In this document: piece by piece, positions 1-6,434 of the stretch
Layout of the letters: every line of letters starts with the position of its first letter
How positions within the stretch are numbered: position 1 is the first letter of the stretch
Assembly: GCA_019242065.1 (NCBI GenBank)
Contig: JAFAWJ010000408.1
Span: forward strand, 1-11,845
Reading direction: 5' to 3'
From: Chloroflexota bacterium
Lineage (GTDB): Bacteria; Chloroflexota; UBA6077; CF-72
DNA length: 11,845 bases
Program-made: the position numbers and the translations under genes
Notes under the pieces: model-generated
What the model was told of the DNA's origin: nothing
What the model saw: only the letters and a program-made list of their open reading frames with translations
The model's database searches: none

Positions 1-325
1 GGGCAGATGGGTACCAGCCGAATGTCGAAAACAGGAGCAGACCGGCGATGCGTTCGGGCGCCATGTGCGCCAGGGTCAGCGCCACGGTCCCGCCGAAGGA
101 CTCACCGCAGACGTAGACCGGGCCCGCGTCAGCACTGTCGGACAGCAGGCAGTCGAGCGCCCGTACGGCGAGGCCCTGAACGCCACCCGAGGCCAGGTCA
201 CGGTGATGGTTGAAGGCGACCGGCTGCCAGCCCGGGAAGAGCAGCGGAGCAGCACGCAGCAGCATGCCAGGATCACCGTTGAGCCCGGGGATGATCAGCA
301 CGCGCGGCGCCCGATCCGACTGCAT
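1..325 (-). CDS. Alpha/beta hydrolase, N-terminal 108 residues (partial, runs off left edge)
   Basis: Reading leftward from ATG at 325 gives 108 residues without a stop before the window ends. The protein opens with a short strand and a glycine-rich turn (VLIIPGLNGDPG, about residues 9-20), as in the oxyanion-hole region of alpha/beta hydrolases. It carries a nucleophile elbow G74-E75-S76-F77-G78 followed by GTVALTLAHMAPERI, the GxSxG serine of the fold. The aspartate and histidine of the triad would lie beyond the edge and cannot be checked. The start is well fixed because an in-frame TAG lies four codons upstream, although no clear Shine-Dalgarno is visible. It is transcribed away from the thioredoxin-like gene at 417, with 91 bases between the two starts. 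There is no signal peptide, so it is probably cytoplasmic. The substrate cannot be told; a small-molecule esterase or lipase-like hydrolase is likely. Confidence 0.8.
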   Translation of the reverse strand, partial: MQSDRAPRVLIIPGLNGDPGMLLRAAPLLFPGWQPVAFNHHRDLASGGVQGLAVRALDCLLSDSADAGPVYVCGESFGGTVALTLAHMAPERIAGLLLFSTFGWYPSA

Positions 326-401
326 GGCAGTGTTCTACGCCGGCCAGCTGAACGCGCGCTTGGGAATGCCTCCCCAGCCGCGAGTGTTACAACGCGGATA
401 T

Positions 402-406
402 GGGAG
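402..406 (+). promoter_or_regulatory. Shine-Dalgarno that fixes the thioredoxin-like start
   Basis: GGGAG lies 10 bases before ATG 417. The open frame extends 69 codons further upstream to 210, but that extension runs antisense through the hydrolase start and has no family-like sequence. This site therefore supports the shorter protein. Confidence 0.5.
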
Positions 407-416
407 CGAATCGCTG

Positions 417-1037
417 ATGGCTGTCACTCGCGAACAGTTCGACGCAGGGATGACCTACGACGCGTACAAGGCGCAGATGACGCGGAACAAGGAGCAATTC
501 GAGCAGAACGAAAAGGATGTGCAGCTTTCCGCCGACGACGTCGCGGCCTTCAGAGGTCTGCCCGAGACGCTGAACGTGCTGGCGCTGGCTGAGGACTGGT
601 GCGGCGATGTGGTCGCCAACCTGCCCATCCTGGGTCGCCTCGAGAAGGAAGCTGGCGGCAAGTTGAACGTGCGCGTGCTCCTGCGCGATCAGCAGCCCGG
701 CGAAACGGTCATGGACGAGCACCTGAACCAGGGCCAGTTCAAGTCCATTCCCACGCTGATCTTCCTGGACGGGCAGTACAAAGAGGTCGGCATCTGGATC
801 GAACGACCGGAGTCAGTGACAAAACTCCGCGAGGAAAAGCGCCAGGCGCAGTACGCGGCGCATGCGGACTGGGGCGATCCGAGCCGCCCGATCGCCGAGC
901 TGCCCGAAAACGTCCGCACCCAGGTGCAGCAGGGCGCGGCCTCGATCCGTACCGAGACGAAGCCCTTCTCCAACTCCGAGGTCGTTCGCGAGATCCGCGA
1001 GGTGGCGCAACACGGCGTCGCGAAGCAGCCGGCCTGA
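417..1037 (+). CDS. Thioredoxin-family protein with a single (monothiol) active-site cysteine
   Basis: A 206-residue protein with a thioredoxin fold. The active-site segment AEDWCGDVV spans residues 58-66, and a cis-proline segment SIPTLIFLDG follows at 110-119 (Pro112). The length, the charged N-terminal helix of about 50 residues and the long C-terminal tail resemble the bacterial Thioredoxin_9-type family rather than classical 105-residue thioredoxin. Cys62 is the only cysteine in the whole protein; the second CxxC position is Val65. It therefore cannot form an intramolecular disulfide and would have to act through mixed disulfides, a separate resolving partner or a non-redox role. No signal peptide or membrane segment is seen. 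The gene lies 3 bases upstream of the SelW/Rdx-type gene, so the two are probably co-transcribed and may act together. Family call is fairly sure; the biochemical role is unknown. Confidence 0.85.
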   Translation: MAVTREQFDAGMTYDAYKAQMTRNKEQFEQNEKDVQLSADDVAAFRGLPETLNVLALAEDWCGDVVANLPILGRLEKEAGGKLNVRVLLRDQQPGETVMDEHLNQGQFKSIPTLIFLDGQYKEVGIWIERPESVTKLREEKRQAQYAAHADWGDPSRPIAELPENVRTQVQQGAASIRTETKPFSNSEVVREIREVAQHGVAKQPA

Positions 1038-1040
1038 TCG

Positions 1041-1313
1041 ATGGCTGAGAGCTCTGGACTCAAGGTCACGATCACGTATTGCGCCGAGTGTGGCTACGAG
1101 ACGCAAACCCTGTCGCTGGCCGAAGCGCTCATGAAAGCCTTTACGCACGAGCTCACGTCAATCGAGCTGGTGCCCTGGTACGAAGGCTCGTTCGACGTCG
1201 CGATCAATGGCGAAGTCGTGCACTCGATGTATCGCGAAGGTGGCTTCCCCGACAATTCGACGATCGTCGCGGCGGTCAAACAGCGGCTGCCGGCGTCTGT
1301 CGAAACCACCTGA
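1041..1313 (+). CDS. SelT/SelW/SelH (Rdx) family protein, cysteine form
   Basis: A 90-residue protein of the Rdx family. It starts with a strand carrying the signature YCAECGY (Cys14 and Cys17). A helix (SLAEALMKAF) follows, then IELVPWYEGSFDVAING and a family-typical EGGFPDNSTIVAAVKQRL segment near the end. It is full length for the family. The motif is CxxC, so no selenocysteine recoding is needed. Family members are small cytoplasmic thioredoxin-fold proteins thought to act as thiol oxidoreductases, with poorly defined partners. ATG 1041 lies three bases after the TGA of the single-cysteine thioredoxin-like gene and has no obvious Shine-Dalgarno, suggesting translational coupling. A dithiol protein beside a monothiol thioredoxin-fold protein makes a redox pair attractive, but that is inference. 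Confidence 0.88.
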   Translation: MAESSGLKVTITYCAECGYETQTLSLAEALMKAFTHELTSIELVPWYEGSFDVAINGEVVHSMYREGGFPDNSTIVAAVKQRLPASVETT

Positions 1314-1330
1314 GCGTCTTTTTATAAGGG

Positions 1331-2518
1331 GTGCCCTACCCGGCCCCGTTCGCGGCTCAAACCGAACGTGAAGCTCGCATGGTCGAGCTGGCCCGCTCGG
1401 CCGCGCTGATCGCGGCCGAGCACGCGCCGCGGCATGACCGCGCTGGGACATTTCCCGTCGAGGGTCTGGCGACGCTGGCGGACAACGGGTACCTCGCGCT
1501 GGTCCTGCCATCTGGATTCGGCGGCGAGGGCGCGACGGTGGCCGAGATGGTCCTCGGAAATCTCGAGCTTGCCCGCGGTGACGCCTCGCTGGCCCTGGTG
1601 GTCGGCATGCACTGCGCCCTGCTGGGACGCGTGCGCGACGCGGGCGTCTGGCCGGCCGGGGTGTTCGAGCGCGTGGCTCGGGACGTCTGCGCCGCGCGCT
1701 CGGGCAACGGGGCGCTGATCAACAGTCTGGCAAGTGAGCCGGAGATGGGCAGCCCGTCGCGCGGCGGGCTGCCGGCAACGCAAGCCACTGGCGTGGACGG
1801 TGGCTTCGTGCTCAACGGGCGCAAGTCGTTCTCGAGTGGCTCGACCGTGTTGCGCTGGGGCGTCGTGTCGGCCGCGATTGGTGTCTCAGAACGCGAGCCG
1901 TACCTGGGTAGCTTTCTGGTGCCGATGTCCACCGCAGGGGTGCGCATCGAGCCCAGCTGGGACACCCTGGGCATGCGCGCGACCGCCAGCCACACGCTGG
2001 TGCTGGAGGAGGTCTTCGTGCCGGCCGACGCCGAGCTGCCGCGGGATACGCCGGCGCCCGATCCGCTGCCGCACGAGCGCGCCTGGTCGCTGACGGTCGC
2101 CGCCGTGTACCTGGGGGTGGCCGAGGCGGCGCGCGATTTTGCTCTCGGCTTCGCCAGGTCGCGAAAACCGACGGCGCTGGGTGGCAAGAGCATTTCGACG
2201 CTGCCCTCGATTCGGGATCGGGCGGGTCGCATGGACCTGGCGCTGTTCGAAGCGCGCGGACTGCTGGTCAGCACAGCGCGGATGTGGTCCGCGGCGCCCT
2301 CGGTTGACATGCTGGCCGCGTTGGCGGCGGCCAAGGTCGTGGCCAGCAACACCGCGGTGAGTGTGGCAGAGCAGGCCATGCGCCTCGTGGGCGGCTCGGC
2401 GATGGACCGCTCGTTGCCGCTGGAGCGGCATTACCGCGACGTGCGCGGTGGCCTGCATCATCCGCCCCAGGACGACGCAGCGATCGCCCTCTTCGCCCGC
2501 GAAGCGCTCGACGACTAG
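1331..2518 (+). CDS. Acyl-CoA dehydrogenase-family flavoprotein
   Basis: A 395-residue protein of normal family length. The N-terminal helical domain covers roughly residues 1-125. The central flavin-binding region includes ASEPEMGSPSRGG (134-146), NGRKSFSSGS (162-171) and WDTLGMRATASHTLVLEEVFVP (from 210). The C-terminal helical domain ends in RLVGGSAM and RHYRDVRGGLHHPPQDD (366-382). The ending differs from straight-chain dehydrogenases, which carry a catalytic Glu before the final helix (YEGTxQI); here the segment is RDVRGGLHHPP, as in the Acyl-CoA_dh_2 and DszC-like branch. It may be a dehydrogenase with a relocated base or a flavin-dependent oxygenase. The start is uncertain. GTG 1331 is the first possible codon after an in-frame TAA at 1325, but AAGGG abuts it too closely; ATG 1379 is the alternative. 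The gene lies 17 bases after the Rdx gene and converges with metE-like 12 bases on. Confidence 0.88.
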   Translation: MPYPAPFAAQTEREARMVELARSAALIAAEHAPRHDRAGTFPVEGLATLADNGYLALVLPSGFGGEGATVAEMVLGNLELARGDASLALVVGMHCALLGRVRDAGVWPAGVFERVARDVCAARSGNGALINSLASEPEMGSPSRGGLPATQATGVDGGFVLNGRKSFSSGSTVLRWGVVSAAIGVSEREPYLGSFLVPMSTAGVRIEPSWDTLGMRATASHTLVLEEVFVPADAELPRDTPAPDPLPHERAWSLTVAAVYLGVAEAARDFALGFARSRKPTALGGKSISTLPSIRDRAGRMDLALFEARGLLVSTARMWSAAPSVDMLAALAAAKVVASNTAVSVAEQAMRLVGGSAMDRSLPLERHYRDVRGGLHHPPQDDAAIALFAREALDD

Positions 2519-2530
2519 ATCAATCCCAAA

Positions 2531-3682
2531 TCAGGACCAGAGTGACTCGGAGGCCAGGCGGGCGCCTTCGGCCAGAGCGTCGAATTTGGCCCACATCACT
2601 TTGGGGTGAATCTCGGGGTTGTACGTCGCCTGCGAGGAAAAGCCGCAGTCCGCGCCGGCCAGCACTCGCTCTCGGCCAACGATCCTCCCGTAGCGACTGA
2701 TCCGCTCGGCCACGAGCTCAGGATGCTCGACGATCGCACCACTGTGGGTGATCACCCCTGGAATCAGCAGCTTCTCATCAGGCAGCCCAGCGCGCTCCCA
2801 GAGGTGGTACTCGTGCTCGTGCCGCGCGTTGGCAGCCTCGAACGAATACGCGCCGGCATTGATCTTCAACAGCAAAGGCAGCAGCTCAGAGAGGGGCGCA
2901 TCGTGCACGCGCGGACCCTCGTTGATCCCGTAGCACGTGTGATAGCGAATCTTGTCTTGAGGGATGCCAGCTAAAGCACGGTTCAGGGCTGCCACGTACA
3001 GCTCACCCCGCTCCAGGCATTCGTCAGCCGGCAACCCCGCGTAGCTGAACAGCTCAGACAGGAACGGATCGTCCACCTGCAGCACAAAGCCAGCGTCGAC
3101 GATCGTCTGATATTCGACGTGCAGCGCGTCCGCCACGGCGAAGTAGAACTCCTCGTCGGTCTCGTAATACGCATTGCGGCCGACGCCGCTGGGGGCCACG
3201 GCGGGCATGAAGATGTCCTCGACCTCACTGCCGCGGGTAGCTTCCTTGAGATTGCCGATGTCGCGGGCGAGCAACTCCTGACCGACGTACGTCACACGCC
3301 CGACGCACTCCAGCGTCGTCGCCTGCGCCACCGCCCCGCCATACATGGCCCGTCGAAAGTACTGTTCGTAATACTCGGGAAAATCTGCCACCTCGGGGGC
3401 AAAGCCCGCGCCGGCCGGCCTGGGCCGTGACTCGAAGCCGTCAAGCCGCTCGGTGATGTAGCGCGAGAAGCCGGTCTTGCTCTGCTCGCCGTCGGTGACG
3501 ACGTCGATGCCGTGCGCCACCTGCTGCCGCACGCTGTCGACCACCGCCTCACGCAGCGCATCGCCATAGTCGAAGTCGTCGCCCCGCCCGTCGAGCAGGT
3601 TGCGCATCTGGTCCAGCAAGGGCTTGGGCCGCGGCAGGCTGCCGACGTGGGTGGTCAAGATCCGATGCGTGCTTGCCTGCAT
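2531..3682 (-). CDS. Stand-alone MetE C-terminal (catalytic) domain protein; cobalamin-independent methionine synthase family
   Basis: A 383-residue protein beginning MQASTHRILTTHVGSLPR, the usual opening of short MetE-like proteins. It lacks the N-terminal duplicated barrel of full MetE (about 750 residues). Zinc ligands expected for the TIM barrel are visible: His248 and Cys250 in YHTCYG, a glutamate in SFEAANARHEHEY (Glu282) and Cys346 in LAGADCGFSS. The substrate-side DVVTDGEQSKTGFSRY segment lies near residues 59-75. Known short homologues make methionine using a methyl donor other than the folate triglutamate of full MetE, or belong to the related epoxyalkane-CoM transferase group, so the exact reaction is open. 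Start chosen at 3682. The frame stays open to 3889, but that extension would lie across the T-box on the other strand and is not MetE-like. A GGCGG sits a few bases before the start. It is divergent from the ilv-leu operon and convergent with the flavoprotein gene. Confidence 0.88.
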   Translation of the reverse strand: MQASTHRILTTHVGSLPRPKPLLDQMRNLLDGRGDDFDYGDALREAVVDSVRQQVAHGIDVVTDGEQSKTGFSRYITERLDGFESRPRPAGAGFAPEVADFPEYYEQYFRRAMYGGAVAQATTLECVGRVTYVGQELLARDIGNLKEATRGSEVEDIFMPAVAPSGVGRNAYYETDEEFYFAVADALHVEYQTIVDAGFVLQVDDPFLSELFSYAGLPADECLERGELYVAALNRALAGIPQDKIRYHTCYGINEGPRVHDAPLSELLPLLLKINAGAYSFEAANARHEHEYHLWERAGLPDEKLLIPGVITHSGAIVEHPELVAERISRYGRIVGRERVLAGADCGFSSQATYNPEIHPKVMWAKFDALAEGARLASESLWS

Positions 3683-3705
3683 GTGTTCCGCCAGAGTGTA
3701 GGGGG

Positions 3706-3735
3706 TTGAGATCGAGTGAACGAACCGTGTATGGT
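3706..3735 (+). promoter_or_regulatory. Candidate promoter of the ilv-leu operon
   Basis: TTGAGA (3706-3711) and TATGGT (3730-3735) are separated by 18 bases, each matching four of six or better to sigma-70-type boxes. They sit a short distance upstream of the first T-box helix at 3763. Transcription would start near 3742. Spacing and position are good, but the -10 match is weak, so this is only a candidate. Confidence 0.35.
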
Positions 3736-3738
3736 TCG
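3721..3738. repeat. Perfect inverted repeat overlapping the candidate -10; possible operator
   Basis: CGAACC and GGTTCG form a perfect 6-base palindrome around the spacer GTGTAT. The right arm overlaps the proposed -10 box of the ilv-leu promoter, and the whole element lies 39 bases upstream of the divergent metE-like start. It could bind a dimeric regulator acting on one or both transcripts. The half-site with flank, CGAACCGT, recurs at 6419-6426 in the ilvN-ilvC spacer. If transcription began further upstream it could instead be an RNA hairpin at the 5' end. Confidence 0.4.
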
Positions 3739-3760
3739 GCGCAAACAACTGCATACAAGT

Positions 3761-3999
3761 AAGGCGTTGACGAGGAGCAGTACGGAGCTGTGGCTCTGCC
3801 CCAGAGAGCCGGCGGATGGTGAAAGACCGGTGCAGGCAGGTTCCTGAACTCGCCTCTGAGCCGTGCGGGAGAAAGCGTGTGCGCAGCACAGGTGAGTAGG
3901 CCGCGCCGGGGTGGCGGACGATATCTTCGCCGAGAGCAACAAACAGGGTGGTACCGCGAGAACTGACCTCGCCTCTGTACAGGAGGCGAGGATTTTTTT
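3761..3999 (+). promoter_or_regulatory. T-box riboswitch, leucine specifier (CTC), controlling ilvB-ilvN-ilvC-leuA-leuB
   Basis: A full class I T-box leader. Stem I: GGC 3763-3765 pairs GCC 3860-3862; TGA 3768-3770 faces TGA 3857-3859 (kink-turn-like); GAGG 3772-3775 pairs CCTC 3853-3856; AGTA at 3779-3782 faces GAA at 3846-3848. The specifier after GAA is CTC (3849-3851), a leucine codon read by tRNA-Leu(GAG). Distal stem I contains AGAGAGCCGG and GGTGAAAGACCGG. The T-box is AGGGTGGTACCGCG at 3945-3958. Antiterminator: 3943-3948 pairs 3973-3978 (one G-U), a 7-base bulge TGGTACC lies at 3949-3955, and GCGAG 3956-3960 pairs CTCGC 3968-3972. The bulge TGGT suits discriminator A, as in tRNA-Leu. 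Uncharged tRNA-Leu should stabilise the antiterminator and allow readthrough; charged tRNA leaves the terminator. The leader lies directly upstream of leucine genes, which supports the specifier reading. Confidence 0.95.
3967..3999 (+). terminator. Rho-independent terminator of the T-box
   Basis: CCTCGCCTC (3967-3975) pairs perfectly with GAGGCGAGG (3983-3991) around a 7-base loop, followed by A and seven Ts (3993-3999). The 5' arm is shared with the antiterminator helices, so the two folds exclude each other. A further small perfect stem, AAGCGC 4003-4008 with GCGCTT 4015-4020, follows at once before the ilvB ribosome binding site; its role is unclear. Confidence 0.95.
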
Positions 4000-4056
4000 G
4001 TTAAGCGCAATGGCGCGCTTCGACTCAACGCTCGACTCAAAAGGAGAGGACATCGA

Positions 4057-5841
4057 ATGCGCTTGAACGGTGCACGCGCCATATGTCAGTCGCTTGTCGA
4101 AGAAGGCGTCTCGACGGTCTTCGGCCTGCCGGGTGGCGCCATCATGCCGCTGTACGACGTGCTGCCTGAATTTCCTGATCTGCGGCATGTGCTCGTGCGC
4201 CACGAGCAAAGCGCCGCGCACATGGCCGACGGGTACGCCCGCGCGGCAGCCTCGCTGAGCAAATCGCAAGAACAGCGCACGGTGGGCGTGTGCTTCGCCA
4301 CGAGTGGCCCGGGTGCAACCAACCTGGTCACCGGCATCGGCAACGCGCACATGGACTCGGTTCCCCTGGTGGCCATCACTGCCAACGTGCCCAACAGCAT
4401 GATCGGCACCGATGCGTTTCAGGAAGCCGACATCACGGGTATCACCATTCCAATCACCAAGCAGAACTACTTCGTGCGCAACGGCCGAGACCTGCCGCGC
4501 GTCATCCGCGAGGCCTTCCATCTGGCGCGCACCGGTCGGCCCGGGCCAGTCCACGTCGACGTGCCCAAGGACGTGCTGCTGACCGACTACGACTGGAACG
4601 GCTACCCGACGTCGGTCGATCTGCCGGGCTACCAGCCCACCCTGGAGCCCAACATGCGCCAGGTCAAAGAGGCCACGCGATTGATCGAGCGCGCCCAGCG
4701 ACCGGTGATCATCGCCGGCCAGGGCGTGTTGCTCTCGGGCGCCTGGGAGGAGCTGCGCGCCTTCGCCGAAAAAACGCGCATCCCCGTGATGACCACCCTG
4801 CTCGGCATCTCCAGCTTCCCCGAGAACCACCCGCTCTCGCTCGGATTGCTGGGCATGCACGGCTGGGTGCACTGCAATTACGCCGTTCACCACTCGGACC
4901 TGGTCATCTCCATCGGCATGCGCATGGATGACCGTGCCTGTGGCAAGTTCACCGGCTTCGCGCCGCACGCCAAGATCGTCCACGTCGACATCGATCCGGC
5001 CGAGATCGGCAAAAACGTCCGTGTCGACGTTCCGATCGTCGGCGACGTGCGACGGGTGTTGCGCAAGCTCGAACCCGAGATCCAGACCGAGACACTCCAG
5101 GACCACGCCGAGTGGCTCGCCCAGATCGCCGAGTGGCGCGAGCAGTACCCACCCAAGTGCTACCCGGCGGACACCAGCGAGCTGTACCAGCCGCAGGTCA
5201 TCCAAGCCATCAATCGCGCGACCCGCGGCGAAGCGGTCATCGTGGCCGACGTCGGGCAGCACCAGATGTTTGCCGCCCAGCACTTCGAGTACACCCAGCC
5301 GTACTCGTTCATCACCTCGGGCGGGCTCGGCACGATGGGCTACTCGCTGCCAGCCGCCATCGGCGCCCAGATGGCCCGCCCTGACAAACAGGTCTGGTGC
5401 GTCATCGGCGACGGCTGCTTCCAGATGACGCTCCAGGAGCTCGCGGTCCTGGCCGTGCACCGCGTACCCGTCAAGATCGCCCTGCTCAACAACGAATACC
5501 TGGGCATGGTCCGTCAACAGCAGCAGGTGCAATATCGCGGCAACCTGGTCGAGGTGGACCTGGCGGGCGGGCCCGACTACATCAAGCTGGCGCAGGCGTA
5601 TGGCATCCCGGCCTGGCGGGCGACCGAGCCGGGGCAGCTCGACGACGCGATCGATGGCGCCCTGGCTTATCCGGGCCCGGCGATCATCGAATTCCGCGTC
5701 GCCCGCGGTGAGGACGTCTACCCGTGGGTGCTCAGCGGCGCGTCGCTCGGCGACGTGCTGCCGGATACCCCCTACGAGGCCACCCGCGACCGAGTCCTGG
5801 CCGCCGCCGGCCCAAGTCCGAAGGATGGGAGCGATCGATGA
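4057..5841 (+). CDS. ilvB: Acetolactate synthase (acetohydroxyacid synthase), large catalytic subunit
   Basis: A 594-residue ThDP enzyme condensing two pyruvates, or pyruvate with 2-ketobutyrate, in valine, leucine and isoleucine synthesis. The N-terminal ThDP domain contains LPGGAIMPLYD (24-34) and the catalytic Glu50 in VRHEQSAAHMADGYAR. SGPGATNLVTG (83-93) and MIGTDAFQEAD (115-125) follow. The FAD region has MRMDDRACGKFTGF (288-301). The C-terminal ThDP motif runs from IGDGCFQMT (450-458) to LLNNEYLGMV (476-485). The next residues are RQQQQVQY: the usual QW pair is QQ, so the Trp important for substrate preference and herbicide binding (Trp464 in E. coli AHAS II) is Gln488. ATG 4057 has an AAGGAGAGG Shine-Dalgarno at 4041-4049. 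This is the first gene after the T-box. Its TGA overlaps the ilvN ATG. The ilvN and ilvC context makes AHAS far likelier than another ThDP decarboxylase. Confidence 0.96.
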   Translation: MRLNGARAICQSLVEEGVSTVFGLPGGAIMPLYDVLPEFPDLRHVLVRHEQSAAHMADGYARAAASLSKSQEQRTVGVCFATSGPGATNLVTGIGNAHMDSVPLVAITANVPNSMIGTDAFQEADITGITIPITKQNYFVRNGRDLPRVIREAFHLARTGRPGPVHVDVPKDVLLTDYDWNGYPTSVDLPGYQPTLEPNMRQVKEATRLIERAQRPVIIAGQGVLLSGAWEELRAFAEKTRIPVMTTLLGISSFPENHPLSLGLLGMHGWVHCNYAVHHSDLVISIGMRMDDRACGKFTGFAPHAKIVHVDIDPAEIGKNVRVDVPIVGDVRRVLRKLEPEIQTETLQDHAEWLAQIAEWREQYPPKCYPADTSELYQPQVIQAINRATRGEAVIVADVGQHQMFAAQHFEYTQPYSFITSGGLGTMGYSLPAAIGAQMARPDKQVWCVIGDGCFQMTLQELAVLAVHRVPVKIALLNNEYLGMVRQQQQVQYRGNLVEVDLAGGPDYIKLAQAYGIPAWRATEPGQLDDAIDGALAYPGPAIIEFRVARGEDVYPWVLSGASLGDVLPDTPYEATRDRVLAAAGPSPKDGSDR

Positions 5842-6365
5842 GCAAACACACCCTGGTGGCCACCGTCGAAGAGGGCTCGGCAACCCTCAATCGTGTCTTG
5901 AGCCTGTTCCGCCAACGTTCGTTCGCCATCGAGAGCCTGTCGATCGGACGTACCAACGAACCCGGCATCATGCGGCTGACGATGGTCGTCGACGGCGCCC
6001 GTAGCGCCGTCGAACAGGTCACCAAACAGCTCTACAAAGTCGTCGAGGTGCGCAAAGTCAGCGACCTGAGCGAGGATCCCCGCGTCGAGCGCGAGCTGGC
6101 GCTGGTCAAGGTCAGCTGCAAGACGGCCCCGCAACGTGCCGAGGTCATGCAGATCGCCGACATTTATCGCGCGCGCGTGGTGGACGTCGCCACGGGCTCG
6201 CTCATGATCGAAGTGACTGGTCCCACGGTCAAAGTGGACAGTCTGATCGATCTGTTCAAGCCATACGGCATCAAGGAGCTCGTGCGGACGGGCGTCGTGG
6301 CCATGACACGCGGTCAGGCGGCCGGTCGCACGGATCGCGCCGACCGCCTCAAGCTCGTCAGTTGA
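5838..6365 (+). CDS. ilvN: Acetolactate synthase, small regulatory subunit
   Basis: A 175-residue protein: an N-terminal ACT domain (about 3-75, with RSFAIESLSIGRTNEPGIMRLTMVV) and the ALS small-subunit C-terminal domain (about 84-157, with RELALVKVS and DLFKPYGIKELVRTG). It binds and activates the IlvB subunit and normally carries valine feedback. Start at ATG 5838, overlapping the ilvB stop (ATGA) with GGGAG six bases upstream; the longer open frame to 5724 lies inside ilvB and is rejected. The ACT effector loop is unusual. Where E. coli IlvH has Asn11, Gly14 and Asn29, an ungapped alignment gives Glu12, Ala15 and Ala30 (EEGSATLNRV and RSFAIESL). I associate those three positions with valine binding, so feedback may be weak or absent. 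Identity is secure; the regulatory prediction is inference. Confidence 0.95.
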   Translation: MSKHTLVATVEEGSATLNRVLSLFRQRSFAIESLSIGRTNEPGIMRLTMVVDGARSAVEQVTKQLYKVVEVRKVSDLSEDPRVERELALVKVSCKTAPQRAEVMQIADIYRARVVDVATGSLMIEVTGPTVKVDSLIDLFKPYGIKELVRTGVVAMTRGQAAGRTDRADRLKLVS

Positions 6366-6367
6366 GA

Positions 6368-6424
6368 GGTTCGATCTTGTCGAGACGTCACGTTGTCGGC
6401 TGACAGCATCGGTCTTGTCGAACC
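6368..6424 (+). other. Potential three-helix RNA stem-loop in the ilvN-ilvC spacer
   Basis: Starting two bases after the ilvN stop, GGTTCGA (6368-6374) pairs perfectly with TCGAACC (6418-6424). Inside it, GAGAC (6382-6386) pairs with GTCTT (6412-6416, one wobble). At the top GTTGTC (6392-6397) pairs with GACAGC (6402-6407, one wobble) around a GGCT loop. No T-tract follows, so it is not an intrinsic terminator. It could be an RNA-processing or stability element, or an unrecognised leader for ilvC. I do not recognise it as a known family. Confidence 0.5.
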
Positions 6425-6429
6425 GTCAC
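6375..6429 (+). repeat. Imperfect direct repeat pair, 17 bases, period 38
   Basis: TCTTGTCGAGACGTCAC (6375-6391) recurs as TCTTGTCGAACCGTCAC (6413-6429) with two mismatches. A related shorter CGAACGTCACT occurs at 6459-6469. The copies take part in the stem-loop described for this spacer. Confidence 0.75.
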
Positions 6430-6434
6430 TCACG

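Noticed and set aside
210..416. N-terminal extension of the thioredoxin-like gene to an upstream start
   Set aside because: The extension is antisense to the hydrolase start and not family-like; ATG 417 has a suitable GGGAG.
3683..3889. Open N-terminal extension of the metE-like gene on the minus strand
   Set aside because: It lies across the T-box on the other strand and its residues do not resemble MetE; the family opening begins at 3682.
3655..5883. Very long minus-strand open frame (742 codons) opposite ilvB
   Set aside because: It is antisense to a fully supported ilvB and to the T-box, has low-complexity composition typical of GC-rich shadows, and shows no recognisable domain.
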